DNA from: a virus | Virus record (IMG/VR): IMGVR_UViG_3300019360_000005 | Span: 1 to 43,895 of that record | Length of the DNA stretch: 43,895 nucleotides | Reading direction: 5' to 3' (one strand) | In this document: positions 22,465 through 31,345 of the stretch, piece after piece | Layout: each line of letters opens with the position of its first letter | Numbering within the stretch: the stretch's first letter is position 1 | Position numbers and translations under genes: made by a program | Notes under the pieces: generated by a model | What the model was told of the DNA's origin: nothing | The model's input: the letters and a program-made list of their open reading frames with translations, nothing else | The model's database searches: none

Positions 22465-23594
22465 TATGGTTTCTTCTTTCCAGTTGAAGCGATTTTATCA
22501 CCTTTATCATTAACATCAAACATAGAATTTCCTAAGCCCTTACCAACAGCAGTGCCTAATCCACCAGTAAATGCTCCAGTGAGCCCCCCAGCTATACCCC
22601 CAAGTACTCCCCCAAGCCCAGGACCGCGAGTATCTTCCTGTTGCTGAAACTGCTTATTAACCTGATCTTGCTCCATTTGTTGTCTGCGTTGCTCTAAATC
22701 TACAGCGCCGGTTCTTTCAGCCATAGTCTCTTTACGTGAGCTAAGAGCATTGTCATATTGATTCTGGAGAGCATTCTGACCTTGTTGTCCTAATTGAGAC
22801 ATGAAATTACGCGTCTGATTAAGTCTTTCCATCGTATTCTGCATTCTCTTATTAGCTATATCAGTCTGTGCTTTAGCTAACATCTCATTCTTATTGCCTT
22901 GAAGTCCTGAGTACTCTCTACCTGCTACAGAGCTTCCTCCAGAAGCTAATCCTCTAGATGCTAAGCTCTCTGCTAGTCCAGACTCCTGCTGTCCAAACTG
23001 TCTAGCTATATCTCCAGACGCTTGTCCATACGCTTCATAATCTTCAGGCTGTAGTTTATAGCCCTGTGATGCTAATCTTTGCTCTTCTGTATTAGTTCTA
23101 TCTAATGCTCCGCCCTTACCGAAGTATTGGCCTAGGATTGGATTATTCTGTACTTTGTCTGTGGCAAATTGTAGGGCTGTATTAGGGTCTAAAGCAAGCT
23201 GACTTGCAAAGTCAGAACCTTGAACATTACCCTTAGTTCTAGCAGCATCCATACCTTGCTCTAGGCCAGAGAGTTCTGTCCAATCTACCCATTTCTGTCC
23301 AGTCATCTTCTCATATTGTTCAGGTTTAAGGCCGGGATATTCTTTCATAGCCTGGGCTTGCTTTTGAGATTGAGCTTGCTTATCTCCATAGGTCTTCTGT
23401 AGTCCAGCTAGTTCTGCACTAGGCATTGACTGTGCTTGAGATAGAGCATCTTGAAGATTAACTCCGCCCGAAGCATACTTTGACATAATATCTCTTAAAG
23501 CGGGATTAGATTGTCCTGCTAAAGAGCCAGAGATCATGTCTTGTTCTGGAGTGCGTCTAATTACATTATCCGCTTTTCTTCCATCATCACCCAT
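22464..23594 (-). CDS. Internal virion / ejection protein candidate
   Basis: A 376-residue protein rich in Gln, Ala and Ser with long helices (SEGLAESLASRG-type and ERLNQTRNFMSQLGQQGQN). Residues near the C terminus form a glycine-rich hydrophobic stretch (GLGGVLGGIAGGLTGAFTGG) that could insert in a membrane, followed by a Lys-rich tail. This glycine-rich hydrophobic segment suits a channel-forming ejection protein. Inference only. Confidence 0.6.
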   Translation of the reverse strand: MGDDGRKADNVIRRTPEQDMISGSLAGQSNPALRDIMSKYASGGVNLQDALSQAQSMPSAELAGLQKTYGDKQAQSQKQAQAMKEYPGLKPEQYEKMTGQKWVDWTELSGLEQGMDAARTKGNVQGSDFASQLALDPNTALQFATDKVQNNPILGQYFGKGGALDRTNTEEQRLASQGYKLQPEDYEAYGQASGDIARQFGQQESGLAESLASRGLASGGSSVAGREYSGLQGNKNEMLAKAQTDIANKRMQNTMERLNQTRNFMSQLGQQGQNALQNQYDNALSSRKETMAERTGAVDLEQRRQQMEQDQVNKQFQQQEDTRGPGLGGVLGGIAGGLTGAFTGGLGTAVGKGLGNSMFDVNDKGDKIASTGKKKP

Positions 23595-24027
23595 TGTCTA
23601 GTCCCCTAAGTTCATTAATTGTATTATTGATATTTGCGTAAACATACGTATATGGGTCTTCTTTAGCCCCCATAGCAAATTTTAAAGCATTAAATGCTGA
23701 CTTATCATGATGCCTATCTTGTCTTATAATACCGAAGATGTCTTTTACTTTAGATTTATATAAATGCTCTAGCATAGCTATTCCTATAGCCTTAGCAACC
23801 CCTTTACCAGAGTATTCTGGTAGAATAGCGAACTTACTTATATATCCAAATCTACCTTGAGACATTAATCCACACCAGATAAAGCCCACTACCTTCTGAT
23901 CTTCTAAGGCGATAAGACCTATATCACGACTATTAAGATCGCAAGACTCTATATCCCCCTTGCCGCATTGGGAGAGAAGCTCTCTGATCTTACTGAGGTG
24001 TTTCTTTTTAGCGCGTATTATTTGCAT
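23587..24027 (-). CDS. GNAT-family acetyltransferase
   Basis: A 146-residue protein starting MQIIRAKKKHLSKIRELL, with the GNAT strand VVGFIWCGLM, then ISKFAILPEYSGKGVAKAIG, which is the acetyl-CoA pyrophosphate-binding loop (Q/RxxGxG/A type, here GKGVAK). GNATs move acetyl groups to amines of proteins or small molecules. Its place between adhesion-type and internal virion genes is unusual; it may modify virion proteins or host targets. It overlaps the next gene by 8 nt. Confidence 0.8.
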   Translation of the reverse strand: MQIIRAKKKHLSKIRELLSQCGKGDIESCDLNSRDIGLIALEDQKVVGFIWCGLMSQGRFGYISKFAILPEYSGKGVAKAIGIAMLEHLYKSKVKDIFGIIRQDRHHDKSAFNALKFAMGAKEDPYTYVYANINNTINELRGLDNG

Positions 24028-24497
24028 TATTTTAATTCTGATACTATAAAGTAATTACCGGTAGTACCAGTTAATCCCAAACTACCGCCGGAGTCCTGGT
24101 GAGCAGATACAAGGAGATAATCCCCCTGCTGAAGAGTAACCACTGCTGAAGCATTTAAAGCAATAGCAGAACTAGCCTCTCCTTCTTTAGACTGCTGGCT
24201 AAGAATGGTAAATACGTTATTTCTGTATAAATAGATATAAACAATTCTGTTATTACCTGCTGCCGCATTATATTCTATAGCACAATCTACTCTGTATAGT
24301 CCGGGCTTAGTTATCTTTACGTAAGTATTTGCCTGGCCAAACACGAAAGTAGACATATTAAAGGGGTCTTCTGGCCTATTAACAAAAACTACTCCAGTAC
24401 CAGTAGCATTTGGAATGCTTTGACTGGAAGTATGCATATAGCATCGGTATATCTGCTTTTGATCTATAGGAAAACTTAGTAAATCGTTAATAGGCAT
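24027..24497 (-). CDS. C1q/TNF-like jelly-roll adsorption protein
   Basis: A 156-residue protein. The pattern FNMSTFVFGQANTYVKITKP, LYRVDCAIEYNAA, YIYLYRNN, SAVVTLQQGDYLLVSAHQDS is that of the C1q-like beta-jelly-roll, in which GxY and F-x-G strands alternate. Such trimeric heads occur at tips of phage fibres and bind receptors or glycans. It belongs to a run of small beta proteins downstream of the tail genes. Confidence 0.65.
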   Translation of the reverse strand: MPINDLLSFPIDQKQIYRCYMHTSSQSIPNATGTGVVFVNRPEDPFNMSTFVFGQANTYVKITKPGLYRVDCAIEYNAAAGNNRIVYIYLYRNNVFTILSQQSKEGEASSAIALNASAVVTLQQGDYLLVSAHQDSGGSLGLTGTTGNYFIVSELK

Positions 24498-24507
24498 ATA
24501 TTACCTC

Positions 24508-24930
24508 TTAGTAATCGCCACCGATAGCTGTAACTGCTAAAGCAGTAGTAATATTAACACCAGCTACGCAATATAGCCTATATCCAGCAGGAAGTGCTAG
24601 ATTAGCGGACCAGATATACTCTCCATTATCAGCTGCTGCTGATAAAGAGGCTAAATTTGGTATGGTAAGTTCTTGAACAAGATCATTATTAGCTGCAGTA
24701 CCCGGAGTAGAGCCATTATTAACCCAGAATCTAAGTACAGTAGCAGCACCAGTAGCTCCAAGGTATCTTACTTTAATATAATCAACCTTAGAACCATTAG
24801 TAGCGTCAGCGGTAAAAAGAAGTTTAACGTTAGCATCTGTACCATCGGTACCAGTAACGCCAGTAGTATTTGTGTTTACCCAGCTTATTCTCCCTACTCT
24901 TAGAAAAATCGGGTTTGTATTTGCGGCCAT
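24508..24930 (-). CDS. Beta-rich virion/adsorption protein
   Basis: A 140-residue protein rich in Thr, Gly, Ala and Asn, with GVTGTDGTDANVKLLFTADA and a beta C-terminal half ending VTAIGGDY. It resembles structural or decoration proteins of phages in composition and size. It shares the 'VTGTDGT' and 'NNGSTPGTAANN' style with its neighbours. No fold assigned with confidence. Confidence 0.55.
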   Translation of the reverse strand: MAANTNPIFLRVGRISWVNTNTTGVTGTDGTDANVKLLFTADATNGSKVDYIKVRYLGATGAATVLRFWVNNGSTPGTAANNDLVQELTIPNLASLSAAADNGEYIWSANLALPAGYRLYCVAGVNITTALAVTAIGGDY

Positions 24931-24941
24931 TTATTTACTCC

Positions 24942-25379
24942 TTAAGTAAAATTATTATAACTAAAGATTTTAATGGGGGGAGGCGTAGGCGATACTTTAA
25001 AAACTATTGCTCCGCCTGTAACCCCTAAAACCTCATCTTCATTACCTACTACTAAACTTGCCCCAGTTCCGCCAGATAACAGAGGAAGAGCAGCTGCCGT
25101 TGGATTGCCAGAAGCATTAAAGTATACGGCCCCGTTAGTAACGGATGTTAATTCACTCATTACTCCAGTAGTATTATGATTAACTACTAATGCTTTAGCA
25201 GTACCCGCTTTAAGCTTGGTAGCTCTTGTAATTCCCGCATCTTGAAGATTGGTATCATCTAGCTTAGTAGTATTAAGCAGTGTTCTAATATCTATAAAAC
25301 AAGTATTAACACTATTACTAAGCATCTTAGTAAAAGGTGTAAAAGGAAAGTCTGAGGCGGTATATGATAAATTTGGCAT
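24942..25379 (-). CDS. Tail-fibre-like protein
   Basis: A 145-residue protein. LPLLSGGTGASLVVGNEDEV is the GGTGA-type motif common in phage tail fibres. The N terminus (FTPFTKMLSNSVNTCFIDIR) may attach to the tail or neighbour protein, and the C terminus has a PTPPP stretch. Probably part of a multi-protein adsorption device. Confidence 0.6.
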   Translation of the reverse strand: MPNLSYTASDFPFTPFTKMLSNSVNTCFIDIRTLLNTTKLDDTNLQDAGITRATKLKAGTAKALVVNHNTTGVMSELTSVTNGAVYFNASGNPTAAALPLLSGGTGASLVVGNEDEVLGVTGGAIVFKVSPTPPPIKIFSYNNFT

Positions 25380-25684
25380 TATAACTCCGTAGCTAAAGTA
25401 CTAAAATTAGCTGTACCAGAAGCAGGTACAATGATAGTATAGCTATATCTTCTATTTGAATCTATCCCATTAGGCGGGTACTCTATTTGTACTATAGCCT
25501 TTGCTCCTTGATTAAGAGCAAGACTCCAAGCACCAAATGAATCTGAGGTAGTAGATACTTCTACTGGAAGTACGAGTATCGTAGTAGTAAAATATGGGGT
25601 AACAATCCTAGCTCTTATAGTAACGCCTTGTATACCAGTCTCTGAAGCATCTTTAATAACACCGGATACTGTACAAGTAGCCAT
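25379..25684 (-). CDS. Ig/transthyretin-like beta-sandwich protein
   Basis: A 101-residue protein with CTVSGVIKDASETGIQGVTI, the start of a carboxypeptidase-regulatory-like/CNA-B domain, and SFGAWSLALNQGAKAIVQIE as the paired strand motif. Phages use such domains for weak carbohydrate binding or as fibre spacers. It overlaps both neighbours by 1 nt. Confidence 0.65.
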   Translation of the reverse strand: MATCTVSGVIKDASETGIQGVTIRARIVTPYFTTTILVLPVEVSTTSDSFGAWSLALNQGAKAIVQIEYPPNGIDSNRRYSYTIIVPASGTANFSTLATEL

Positions 25685-27696
25685 TATTTAACTCCTGCGA
25701 AGGCTTTTTCTGTATAAAGAACACTATAGCCTAAGATAGTAACTGGCTCATTCATAGTTTCTTGTCTAAACTGTAGTTTAATACATTTACCCTCACTGTT
25801 ATTATTTGTATCTGAGCTAAGTACAAATACGATAGGTACTAAAGAGGTATTAAAATCATCCCAAGAGCCTACATCCCAGAAGGCCACATCCCAAAGAGCA
25901 GCAGAAGTACTCTGGTTACTAGATAGGGGCTGAGATCTGGTAGATTTAATAGCATCTCCAGTTCTAAAGTCGGTCCAGTAATCAAGAATAATATCCCAAT
26001 CTCCAAGTTTCTCTGCCCAAGCTATTACATAGTGATATCTTTTTTCTTGGTTGGGGTTCCCTTGATCTAAATAAGGAGTGGTATACAAGAATTGATAATC
26101 TGCCCCAGCATCCGCATCTACAAAAAAGGCTTTATATGTCTTACCAGCATTATCCCCTATTACTAGAGTCTCATCACTATTAGATGGGAGATACGCCTTA
26201 GAGGCATAGAGGGGAAATGCAGAAGTATCGAATAGAAATACCCCATCTAGGATTCTACCAGTAAGGGTAGAATCTACTCCAGGCAGAGTTAGTCTTAAAT
26301 CAAGTTTAAGCTGAAATTTCTGAGTGCCGTAAACAGCATGGGATAGATACCATACAACAGTATTATCTTTCTCATATAACTGCCCATGGCCTAAGTAAAG
26401 CTGTGTCTTTACAAGATCGCCATTTCTAGCAAATAGGGGTTCTATAAGTCTAGAGCAATAGATTGGCTTACCGGTACCGTCCCAAAGATATACTCCTCGG
26501 TAGTTAATCCAGGCTAGATATCCGTTAGCATTAACAGGTAATGCTGAACCAGGACAGCCTGACTTATCTATAAACTTTAATACCCAATCAGAGGTATTAT
26601 TTCCAGTTACTACCCAAAGCTCTGATTCTTTCCAGATACAAAGGATTTCATCTAGTGTATTAGAACCTACTGAAGTAAAGCTAAGAACAGCTAATGCTGT
26701 AATCTCTCCCCCACTAGGTATAGAGATCTCATTAGGCCAACTCTCTGGCTTATTAACATCAGAAAGGTATATAGTACTTCCCGAAGATGTAATTAATCTT
26801 CTCTTAAAGAGGGTAATAACTTTATAGGTACCAGAAGGTAGAACACTGTTATCTACAGTAGCGCCACTACGTGGTATATTCTGTGCACTTAAGGTTACAG
26901 TACCAGTATCGACATAGTTAGTCACAGTACTATTTATAATAGAGACTAAAGAACCTGTAGTAAAGGCGGTTACTCCGCCTACAGCTGATCTATAGAGATA
27001 GATTTTATCATACTTAGTGGTATCTAATCCAGTCAAACTTGTAAAATCTATTGTAACTTTATCTGTGGTATTCGCAATAACAGCTACTACATCAAGAGTA
27101 GCGTTGCTTAATGCTTGCGTAGAGGTCTTACGTAGTGCTATAGAATAATAATAAGTTCCTACAGTAAAAGATCCCCCAGTAGCACTTACAACAGCACTGA
27201 TAGTACCGGTAGGTAAGTCAGATCCATTCTTAGTTACTTTAGAAGTGGAGTATGCCCCATACACGGCAGACATACCGCCGCCAGTACTCCATAAAGTCTG
27301 AGCATTAGAATTATTAAACTCTTGGAATACTACTGGTTGAGTAGTAGATGTATTTAAGAAGTCTGAGCCTGCTGCTAGAGTATCTTCTGTTAGATTAGTA
27401 AAAGAGGGTACAGAGGGGTCAAATAGCTGTATCTTAGTACCTGCTGCTCTGATTAAGGACTTTGAGGAAGAAGAGGTATCTCTAAGTCCAATACCAAAAG
27501 AGGTAAGTTCTGCATTAGCAGAGGAGTTAATAAGAGCGTGTCCATTTCTCTTCTTAACACCGCCAGTACGTATGTAGGTAGCATTTAAACAAAGAAGTGC
27601 CTGCTCCTTTTTCATCTTAAAGGGGGAGTCAGCTATATTAATACCGCCGATATTATCGTAATAGTCTTCTTGTTTGAAATTGCCGTTTGGTATCAT
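25684..27696 (-). CDS. Large tail protein (podovirus tail-tube/nozzle-like)
   Basis: A 670-residue protein. The start has GGINIADSPFKMKKEQALLC and ATYIRTGGVKKRNGH, the pattern ('GG.N...SPF.....A......V...G....R.G') seen in podovirus tail nozzle or stabilisation proteins such as P22 gp10-like and T7 gp12-like. Repeated beta segments with IYLSD, LWVVTGNN and YLYRSAVGG fit a beta-propeller or multi-barrel. It would close the tail tube and hold fibres. The order adaptor then nozzle on the map agrees, with adsorption genes between. Confidence 0.7.
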   Translation of the reverse strand: MIPNGNFKQEDYYDNIGGINIADSPFKMKKEQALLCLNATYIRTGGVKKRNGHALINSSANAELTSFGIGLRDTSSSSKSLIRAAGTKIQLFDPSVPSFTNLTEDTLAAGSDFLNTSTTQPVVFQEFNNSNAQTLWSTGGGMSAVYGAYSTSKVTKNGSDLPTGTISAVVSATGGSFTVGTYYYSIALRKTSTQALSNATLDVVAVIANTTDKVTIDFTSLTGLDTTKYDKIYLYRSAVGGVTAFTTGSLVSIINSTVTNYVDTGTVTLSAQNIPRSGATVDNSVLPSGTYKVITLFKRRLITSSGSTIYLSDVNKPESWPNEISIPSGGEITALAVLSFTSVGSNTLDEILCIWKESELWVVTGNNTSDWVLKFIDKSGCPGSALPVNANGYLAWINYRGVYLWDGTGKPIYCSRLIEPLFARNGDLVKTQLYLGHGQLYEKDNTVVWYLSHAVYGTQKFQLKLDLRLTLPGVDSTLTGRILDGVFLFDTSAFPLYASKAYLPSNSDETLVIGDNAGKTYKAFFVDADAGADYQFLYTTPYLDQGNPNQEKRYHYVIAWAEKLGDWDIILDYWTDFRTGDAIKSTRSQPLSSNQSTSAALWDVAFWDVGSWDDFNTSLVPIVFVLSSDTNNNSEGKCIKLQFRQETMNEPVTILGYSVLYTEKAFAGVK

Positions 27697-27700
27697 TTAA

Positions 27701-27997
27701 TTAAAGTAATGCGTAATGTATGATATAAGCCGCGCCTGTTCCAGATACATCAGCATAAATGCCGTTAGAGCATTCTACGCCGGGATTTGGTAGGCTGGGG
27801 GATAAAAACAATCCTGCACCTGCTACTGATAGCTTTGCTACCACTTTACCGCTTGCTGCTGAATTGTTATCATAAAGTATTAGGGTAGCAGCGTTTGTAC
27901 CATCGGTCAAAAGCTGAATACCTAGTAATCTGCAATTTCTTGAAACAATTGCAGCATCAGCGCTTTTTAAATCGCTTGAGGTTGCTGTAAAATTCAT
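27701..27997 (-). CDS. Small virion protein
   Basis: A 98-residue beta-rich protein (NCRLLGIQLLTDGTNAATLI, YDNNSAASGKVVAKLSVAG). Similar small proteins occur near tail genes of several phages, often with a single beta-sandwich. There is no charge or membrane signal. Likely a decoration or fibre-associated protein. Confidence 0.5.
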   Translation of the reverse strand: MNFTATSSDLKSADAAIVSRNCRLLGIQLLTDGTNAATLILYDNNSAASGKVVAKLSVAGAGLFLSPSLPNPGVECSNGIYADVSGTGAAYIIHYALL

Positions 27998-28010
27998 TCT
28001 TTTCTCTCCT

Positions 28011-28706
28011 TTAGGGGGTTGCCCATTTAAGTCTTAAATAATTCTGTGCTCTAACTCTATCACTTTCGGTTATAGTACCATCTACTACGATTATCTCTCC
28101 AACTTTCATATTACTAAAATTAACTGCGGCATTTTTATAGTACCCAATAGATATTGTATCATTCAATGCCGAACCTGATACGTTACTCCCATTAGCTGCT
28201 GTTATAGTCCCATCAACGTATGCTTTAACATCACTTGCCCCAAATACTACTGTAAGTACATGTACACTAGTATCTAGGTCAGTAGAGTGATTATTATTCG
28301 CTCCTGAATAGGTATTAATCCCCGCCCCACTAAGATATAACTCATTAAAAGGGGCATTCTGATGTACTATTATGTCGTGTGCTCCTACTGGAGTAGCTTC
28401 GTACTTTAAAGCTATTAAATAACTTCCTTTTGTCATCGTCACATTTGAAGTAGTAACAAATCCCTGAGTAATACCGTTTAAAAGAGCACACTGTCTTCCA
28501 CTTAAACTCGATACTGTAGGATTTCTTAGAACTTCGCATATTAAAGCATTTCCTGTAGTAGATTTATCTGATACAGAGGTAATGTTGCTTCCTGATGTCC
28601 CAACTGTACCGATATCGCTGATATCGTACCAAAGTTTGAGGTTTGTGATATTGAGCGGATTAAATCCGGTACCCGCTGCTGCCCTCCGCATTCGGTGATG
28701 TAACAC
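28011..28706 (-). CDS. LamG/concanavalin-like lectin-fold virion protein
   Basis: A 231-residue protein. LKLWYDISDIGTVGTSGSNI starts the common 'LxLWxDxSD' pattern of phage lectin-type proteins; KAYVDGTITAANGSNVSGS and SIGYYKNAAVNFSNMKVGEI are typical concanavalin-fold strands (DG...G, G...F.G.I). It likely binds host surface glycan. It ends ESDRVRAQNYLRLKW. Confidence 0.7.
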   Translation of the reverse strand: MLHHRMRRAAAGTGFNPLNITNLKLWYDISDIGTVGTSGSNITSVSDKSTTGNALICEVLRNPTVSSLSGRQCALLNGITQGFVTTSNVTMTKGSYLIALKYEATPVGAHDIIVHQNAPFNELYLSGAGINTYSGANNNHSTDLDTSVHVLTVVFGASDVKAYVDGTITAANGSNVSGSALNDTISIGYYKNAAVNFSNMKVGEIIVVDGTITESDRVRAQNYLRLKWATP

Positions 28707-28707
28707 A

Positions 28708-29637
28708 TTAAGCCTTTATATCTTGTCCGCATGTAAAACCATACCACACTGCATCCCCTGATGCTGTAACAATAGGACTAACAAATTCAAACCAATCTAC
28801 TCCAGAAGATGTTGGAGTAGGCTCAATCCCACCTGGGAAATAGATACGTCTATCTGATGGTGTGGTCCCATCAGCCCAAGTAACTGTTAAGGTAGCTGGG
28901 GAAGAAAGAGCTAAAGACATACTCTCTGATACTGTAGCAGACTCCCCATAGCAGGCTATAAGAATAGTCTCACTATTGGCGGGGTTTAATTTATAGATTC
29001 TTTCTTTATCTGCTTTTAAAGCAATAAGAGAAGCAGCAAAGCCCGCTTCTACGTTAGTACCTACTGAACCATTAACTGCTACAGATGTCACTGTCTTAAA
29101 GTAGTTAGAGCCTGTAACAGTAGTGTTATTGGGGCCCGTAATATTCTCTGTCTGTGCTGTACCAGCCTGGTCTGTACCTGTTATAGTAAAAGTACGTCCT
29201 GATAGATTACCTGTTGAATAAAGAGTTATCTTCCTACCGCCATAGAAACCACAATCATAAGCCCCACTTGATATTCCTGCTCCGTTTAAGATAAGATTAC
29301 CCGAAGCACCTAAAGTCTGTGCCTGGGCAAGACCATCTCTGTCTGTAGTAGCGGGTATATTAGTTCCAAAGTCCTTAACTGGCTCTGAATATATAGAGCC
29401 ACTTACTCTGGGGAGGGTTAAAGTTACATCCCCAGTAGTATCAGATGGGGTAGCTATGGTATATTTTGTATTAGTTAGTTGAGCCGTGGGATCGAAATTA
29501 ATCTGTTTAAGTTTATCAGAGTCGGCAGAGATAGCAAACTGAGTACTATTAATAACCCCGGTATTTAAGAATCTTCTAAAGTCTGTTGGAGCAGTATACT
29601 CAATTATCCCGGTAATGCCGTTTTTAGTTATTGGCAT
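28708..29637 (-). CDS. Tail fibre / virion structural protein
   Basis: A 309-residue beta-rich protein with many Thr/Gly/Asn. It begins MPITKNGITGIIEYTAPTDF, has repeated VTLTLP/FTITGT strands, and a C-terminal domain with VTWADGTTPSDRRIYFPGG. Composition fits an adsorption or baseplate-hub protein. It lies between the tail adaptor and the lectin-like gene. Confidence 0.55.
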   Translation of the reverse strand: MPITKNGITGIIEYTAPTDFRRFLNTGVINSTQFAISADSDKLKQINFDPTAQLTNTKYTIATPSDTTGDVTLTLPRVSGSIYSEPVKDFGTNIPATTDRDGLAQAQTLGASGNLILNGAGISSGAYDCGFYGGRKITLYSTGNLSGRTFTITGTDQAGTAQTENITGPNNTTVTGSNYFKTVTSVAVNGSVGTNVEAGFAASLIALKADKERIYKLNPANSETILIACYGESATVSESMSLALSSPATLTVTWADGTTPSDRRIYFPGGIEPTPTSSGVDWFEFVSPIVTASGDAVWYGFTCGQDIKA

Positions 29638-29638
29638 A

Positions 29639-30328
29639 CTAGCCCAACTCCGGGTTAAAAGGTCTTATGAAAGTAGGATTCTTAGATCTATTGGCGATAG
29701 TATCTTTAAAAAGGCCGTATAGGTCTCCTACTTGAGCTTTAGGTATTGCAGTTAAATCTACGTTGTTAACAAGAGACTCTTTCATCTTAGCTTTAAAGAC
29801 AGCATAAGCTTCAATAAGCTGTTTAAAAATGGGAGAGATCTGATTAGTAAGAGTATCTGCAGCATCTACCATTACATCAGGAAATTGTAGATACTCTAAC
29901 TTAAGCCCGCTAGTTTCAGCGAAGTTTGGGGTGGGAAGTAGTACAAGATTGTTACCTCTGAAAGAATAACTAGGGAAGTAAGCAGTAGAACTGGTCCCTC
30001 CTTGGGTAGTATAACTCTCTGTAAGATTATTTCTATAATCTAGAATTTCATACCCATTTGGAACCTTTTTCCAAATAGCTTTTACAACAAAAGCATCAGA
30101 GGGTAAGGCTACTGTTTGAGTATTTAATGCTATATCTAGGTCAGTAGTAGTAGTAAAAAGACCTTCGTCATTCTTAGTGACTTCTGCGAAATAAATCCTA
30201 CAGCCTTCGTTAAGATACTCTGTTAATTCAGCATCACTCCAAAATGAATTAGAGGGATTAGGCTGATTCAGCATATTCCTAACGTTAGTTATAAGTTTTC
30301 CCAAAGAGGGGCTAGTTAGAGTTGCCAT
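29639..30328 (-). CDS. Head-to-tail adaptor / tail-tube A-like protein
   Basis: A 229-residue protein. LGKLITNVRNMLNQPNPSNS then FWSDAELTEYLNEGCRIYF is the typical start of phage adaptor proteins ('W.D.EL..YLNEA...'). The middle carries LPSDAFVVKAIWKKVPNGYE and YLQFPDVMVDAADTL; the end is helical. It should bind beneath the portal. The TAG stop is followed by TAA five codons later. Confidence 0.75.
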   Translation of the reverse strand: MATLTSPSLGKLITNVRNMLNQPNPSNSFWSDAELTEYLNEGCRIYFAEVTKNDEGLFTTTTDLDIALNTQTVALPSDAFVVKAIWKKVPNGYEILDYRNNLTESYTTQGGTSSTAYFPSYSFRGNNLVLLPTPNFAETSGLKLEYLQFPDVMVDAADTLTNQISPIFKQLIEAYAVFKAKMKESLVNNVDLTAIPKAQVGDLYGLFKDTIANRSKNPTFIRPFNPELG

Positions 30329-30333
30329 TAATC

Positions 30334-30795
30334 CTACTTAGACAGATCTACTTCTTTCATAAGATCTTTAATCTCATCAACACTTGCTTGCTGAGAGTCT
30401 TTATTTGCTCGCTGATACTTGGCTAAAAGACGCATAGCCTCTTTCTCACCTTCAGTAGCATAGACTGCCGGGTCAACTTTAATATTGGCCCTTTCAAGAT
30501 CTTGTCTCAAAGAGACTTGGTTATTAAAAATAACACGTCTTAATTTCTTAACAAAATTATCAATGCCTTTTACTTCAGCAGTCTTGATAATGTCTTTACC
30601 TGCTTGCGAAGTTCTAAAATCAAGATCTTCTAGTTCTTCTGGTAAAGAGACTAAACCTTCTTCTGATAACTCGTCAGTCATAAACTGCGCGATATTTGGT
30701 TCAAAGTGTTTAATCTGTTTCGATTTAAAGGTAAACCAATTACCTCTTACTTTTACCGAAACTTCTTCCGTTCTTGCATTCATTACTAAGGCCAT
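30334..30795 (-). CDS. Hypothetical structural-block protein
   Basis: A 153-residue protein: beta-like N terminus (EEVSVKVRGNWFTFKSKQIK) and a charged helical remainder (LMKEVDLSK end). It is co-oriented with head and tail genes. The stop is TAG, then one codon, then TAA. No fold recognised; a head-completion or assembly role is possible. Confidence 0.55.
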   Translation of the reverse strand: MALVMNARTEEVSVKVRGNWFTFKSKQIKHFEPNIAQFMTDELSEEGLVSLPEELEDLDFRTSQAGKDIIKTAEVKGIDNFVKKLRRVIFNNQVSLRQDLERANIKVDPAVYATEGEKEAMRLLAKYQRANKDSQQASVDEIKDLMKEVDLSK

Positions 30796-30829
30796 ATGTA
30801 TCTCCTTTGGCTAAGGTTATGAACCCTGC

Positions 30830-31345
30830 TTATTTGTCCCAATGATTAGCAATCAGTGCAGGATTAATTCCTGATGCTACCATTTCCTTAAAATCTTTTC
30901 CTACGCTCTTAAGCTGCTTACTTGCGTACTTCAGGTCTTCTTTCTTATCTTCTTTCATCTTAGCTTGGGCTGCTTTCTCCCTAGCTTCCATATTACGAGT
31001 AAGATCTTTACCTTTATACCCGTCTGTAGCCCACCTATCAATACTCTTAACTTTTCTTACTTGGTCGTAATTCAAGAATGCACAATCGAGTACATGATTA
31101 ACTAGATCTATCTCTTTAAGTCCTATTAGAGTATAGGTATTGCCATCAAAGGCAATACTTTCTAACGTAACATAGTTTTCTGGTTGTCTGCGGATTTCCC
31201 AGCAACCCCAGCCCCTAAGTTTCTTGGGGTTCCACTCTACATAAAGTAGAGAATCATAATCACGGAGTGCTCTTTGAAAGGCTACTCTGCTTACATCTAG
31301 AACGTGACCTTGTGTGATTCGGCCTGTAGGCCCAACCAGAATCAT
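30830..31345 (-). CDS. Hypothetical structural-block protein
   Basis: A 171-residue protein. The N-terminal 100 residues carry YVEWNPKKLRGWGCWEIRRQ and YTLIGLKEIDLVNHVLDCAF, and the C-terminal third is a Lys/Glu-rich helix (REKAAQAKMKEDKKEDLKYA). Similar 'WxP.....GxW.Ix..' proteins occur near head genes of podoviruses, from memory. Role unknown. Confidence 0.55.
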   Translation of the reverse strand: MILVGPTGRITQGHVLDVSRVAFQRALRDYDSLLYVEWNPKKLRGWGCWEIRRQPENYVTLESIAFDGNTYTLIGLKEIDLVNHVLDCAFLNYDQVRKVKSIDRWATDGYKGKDLTRNMEAREKAAQAKMKEDKKEDLKYASKQLKSVGKDFKEMVASGINPALIANHWDK

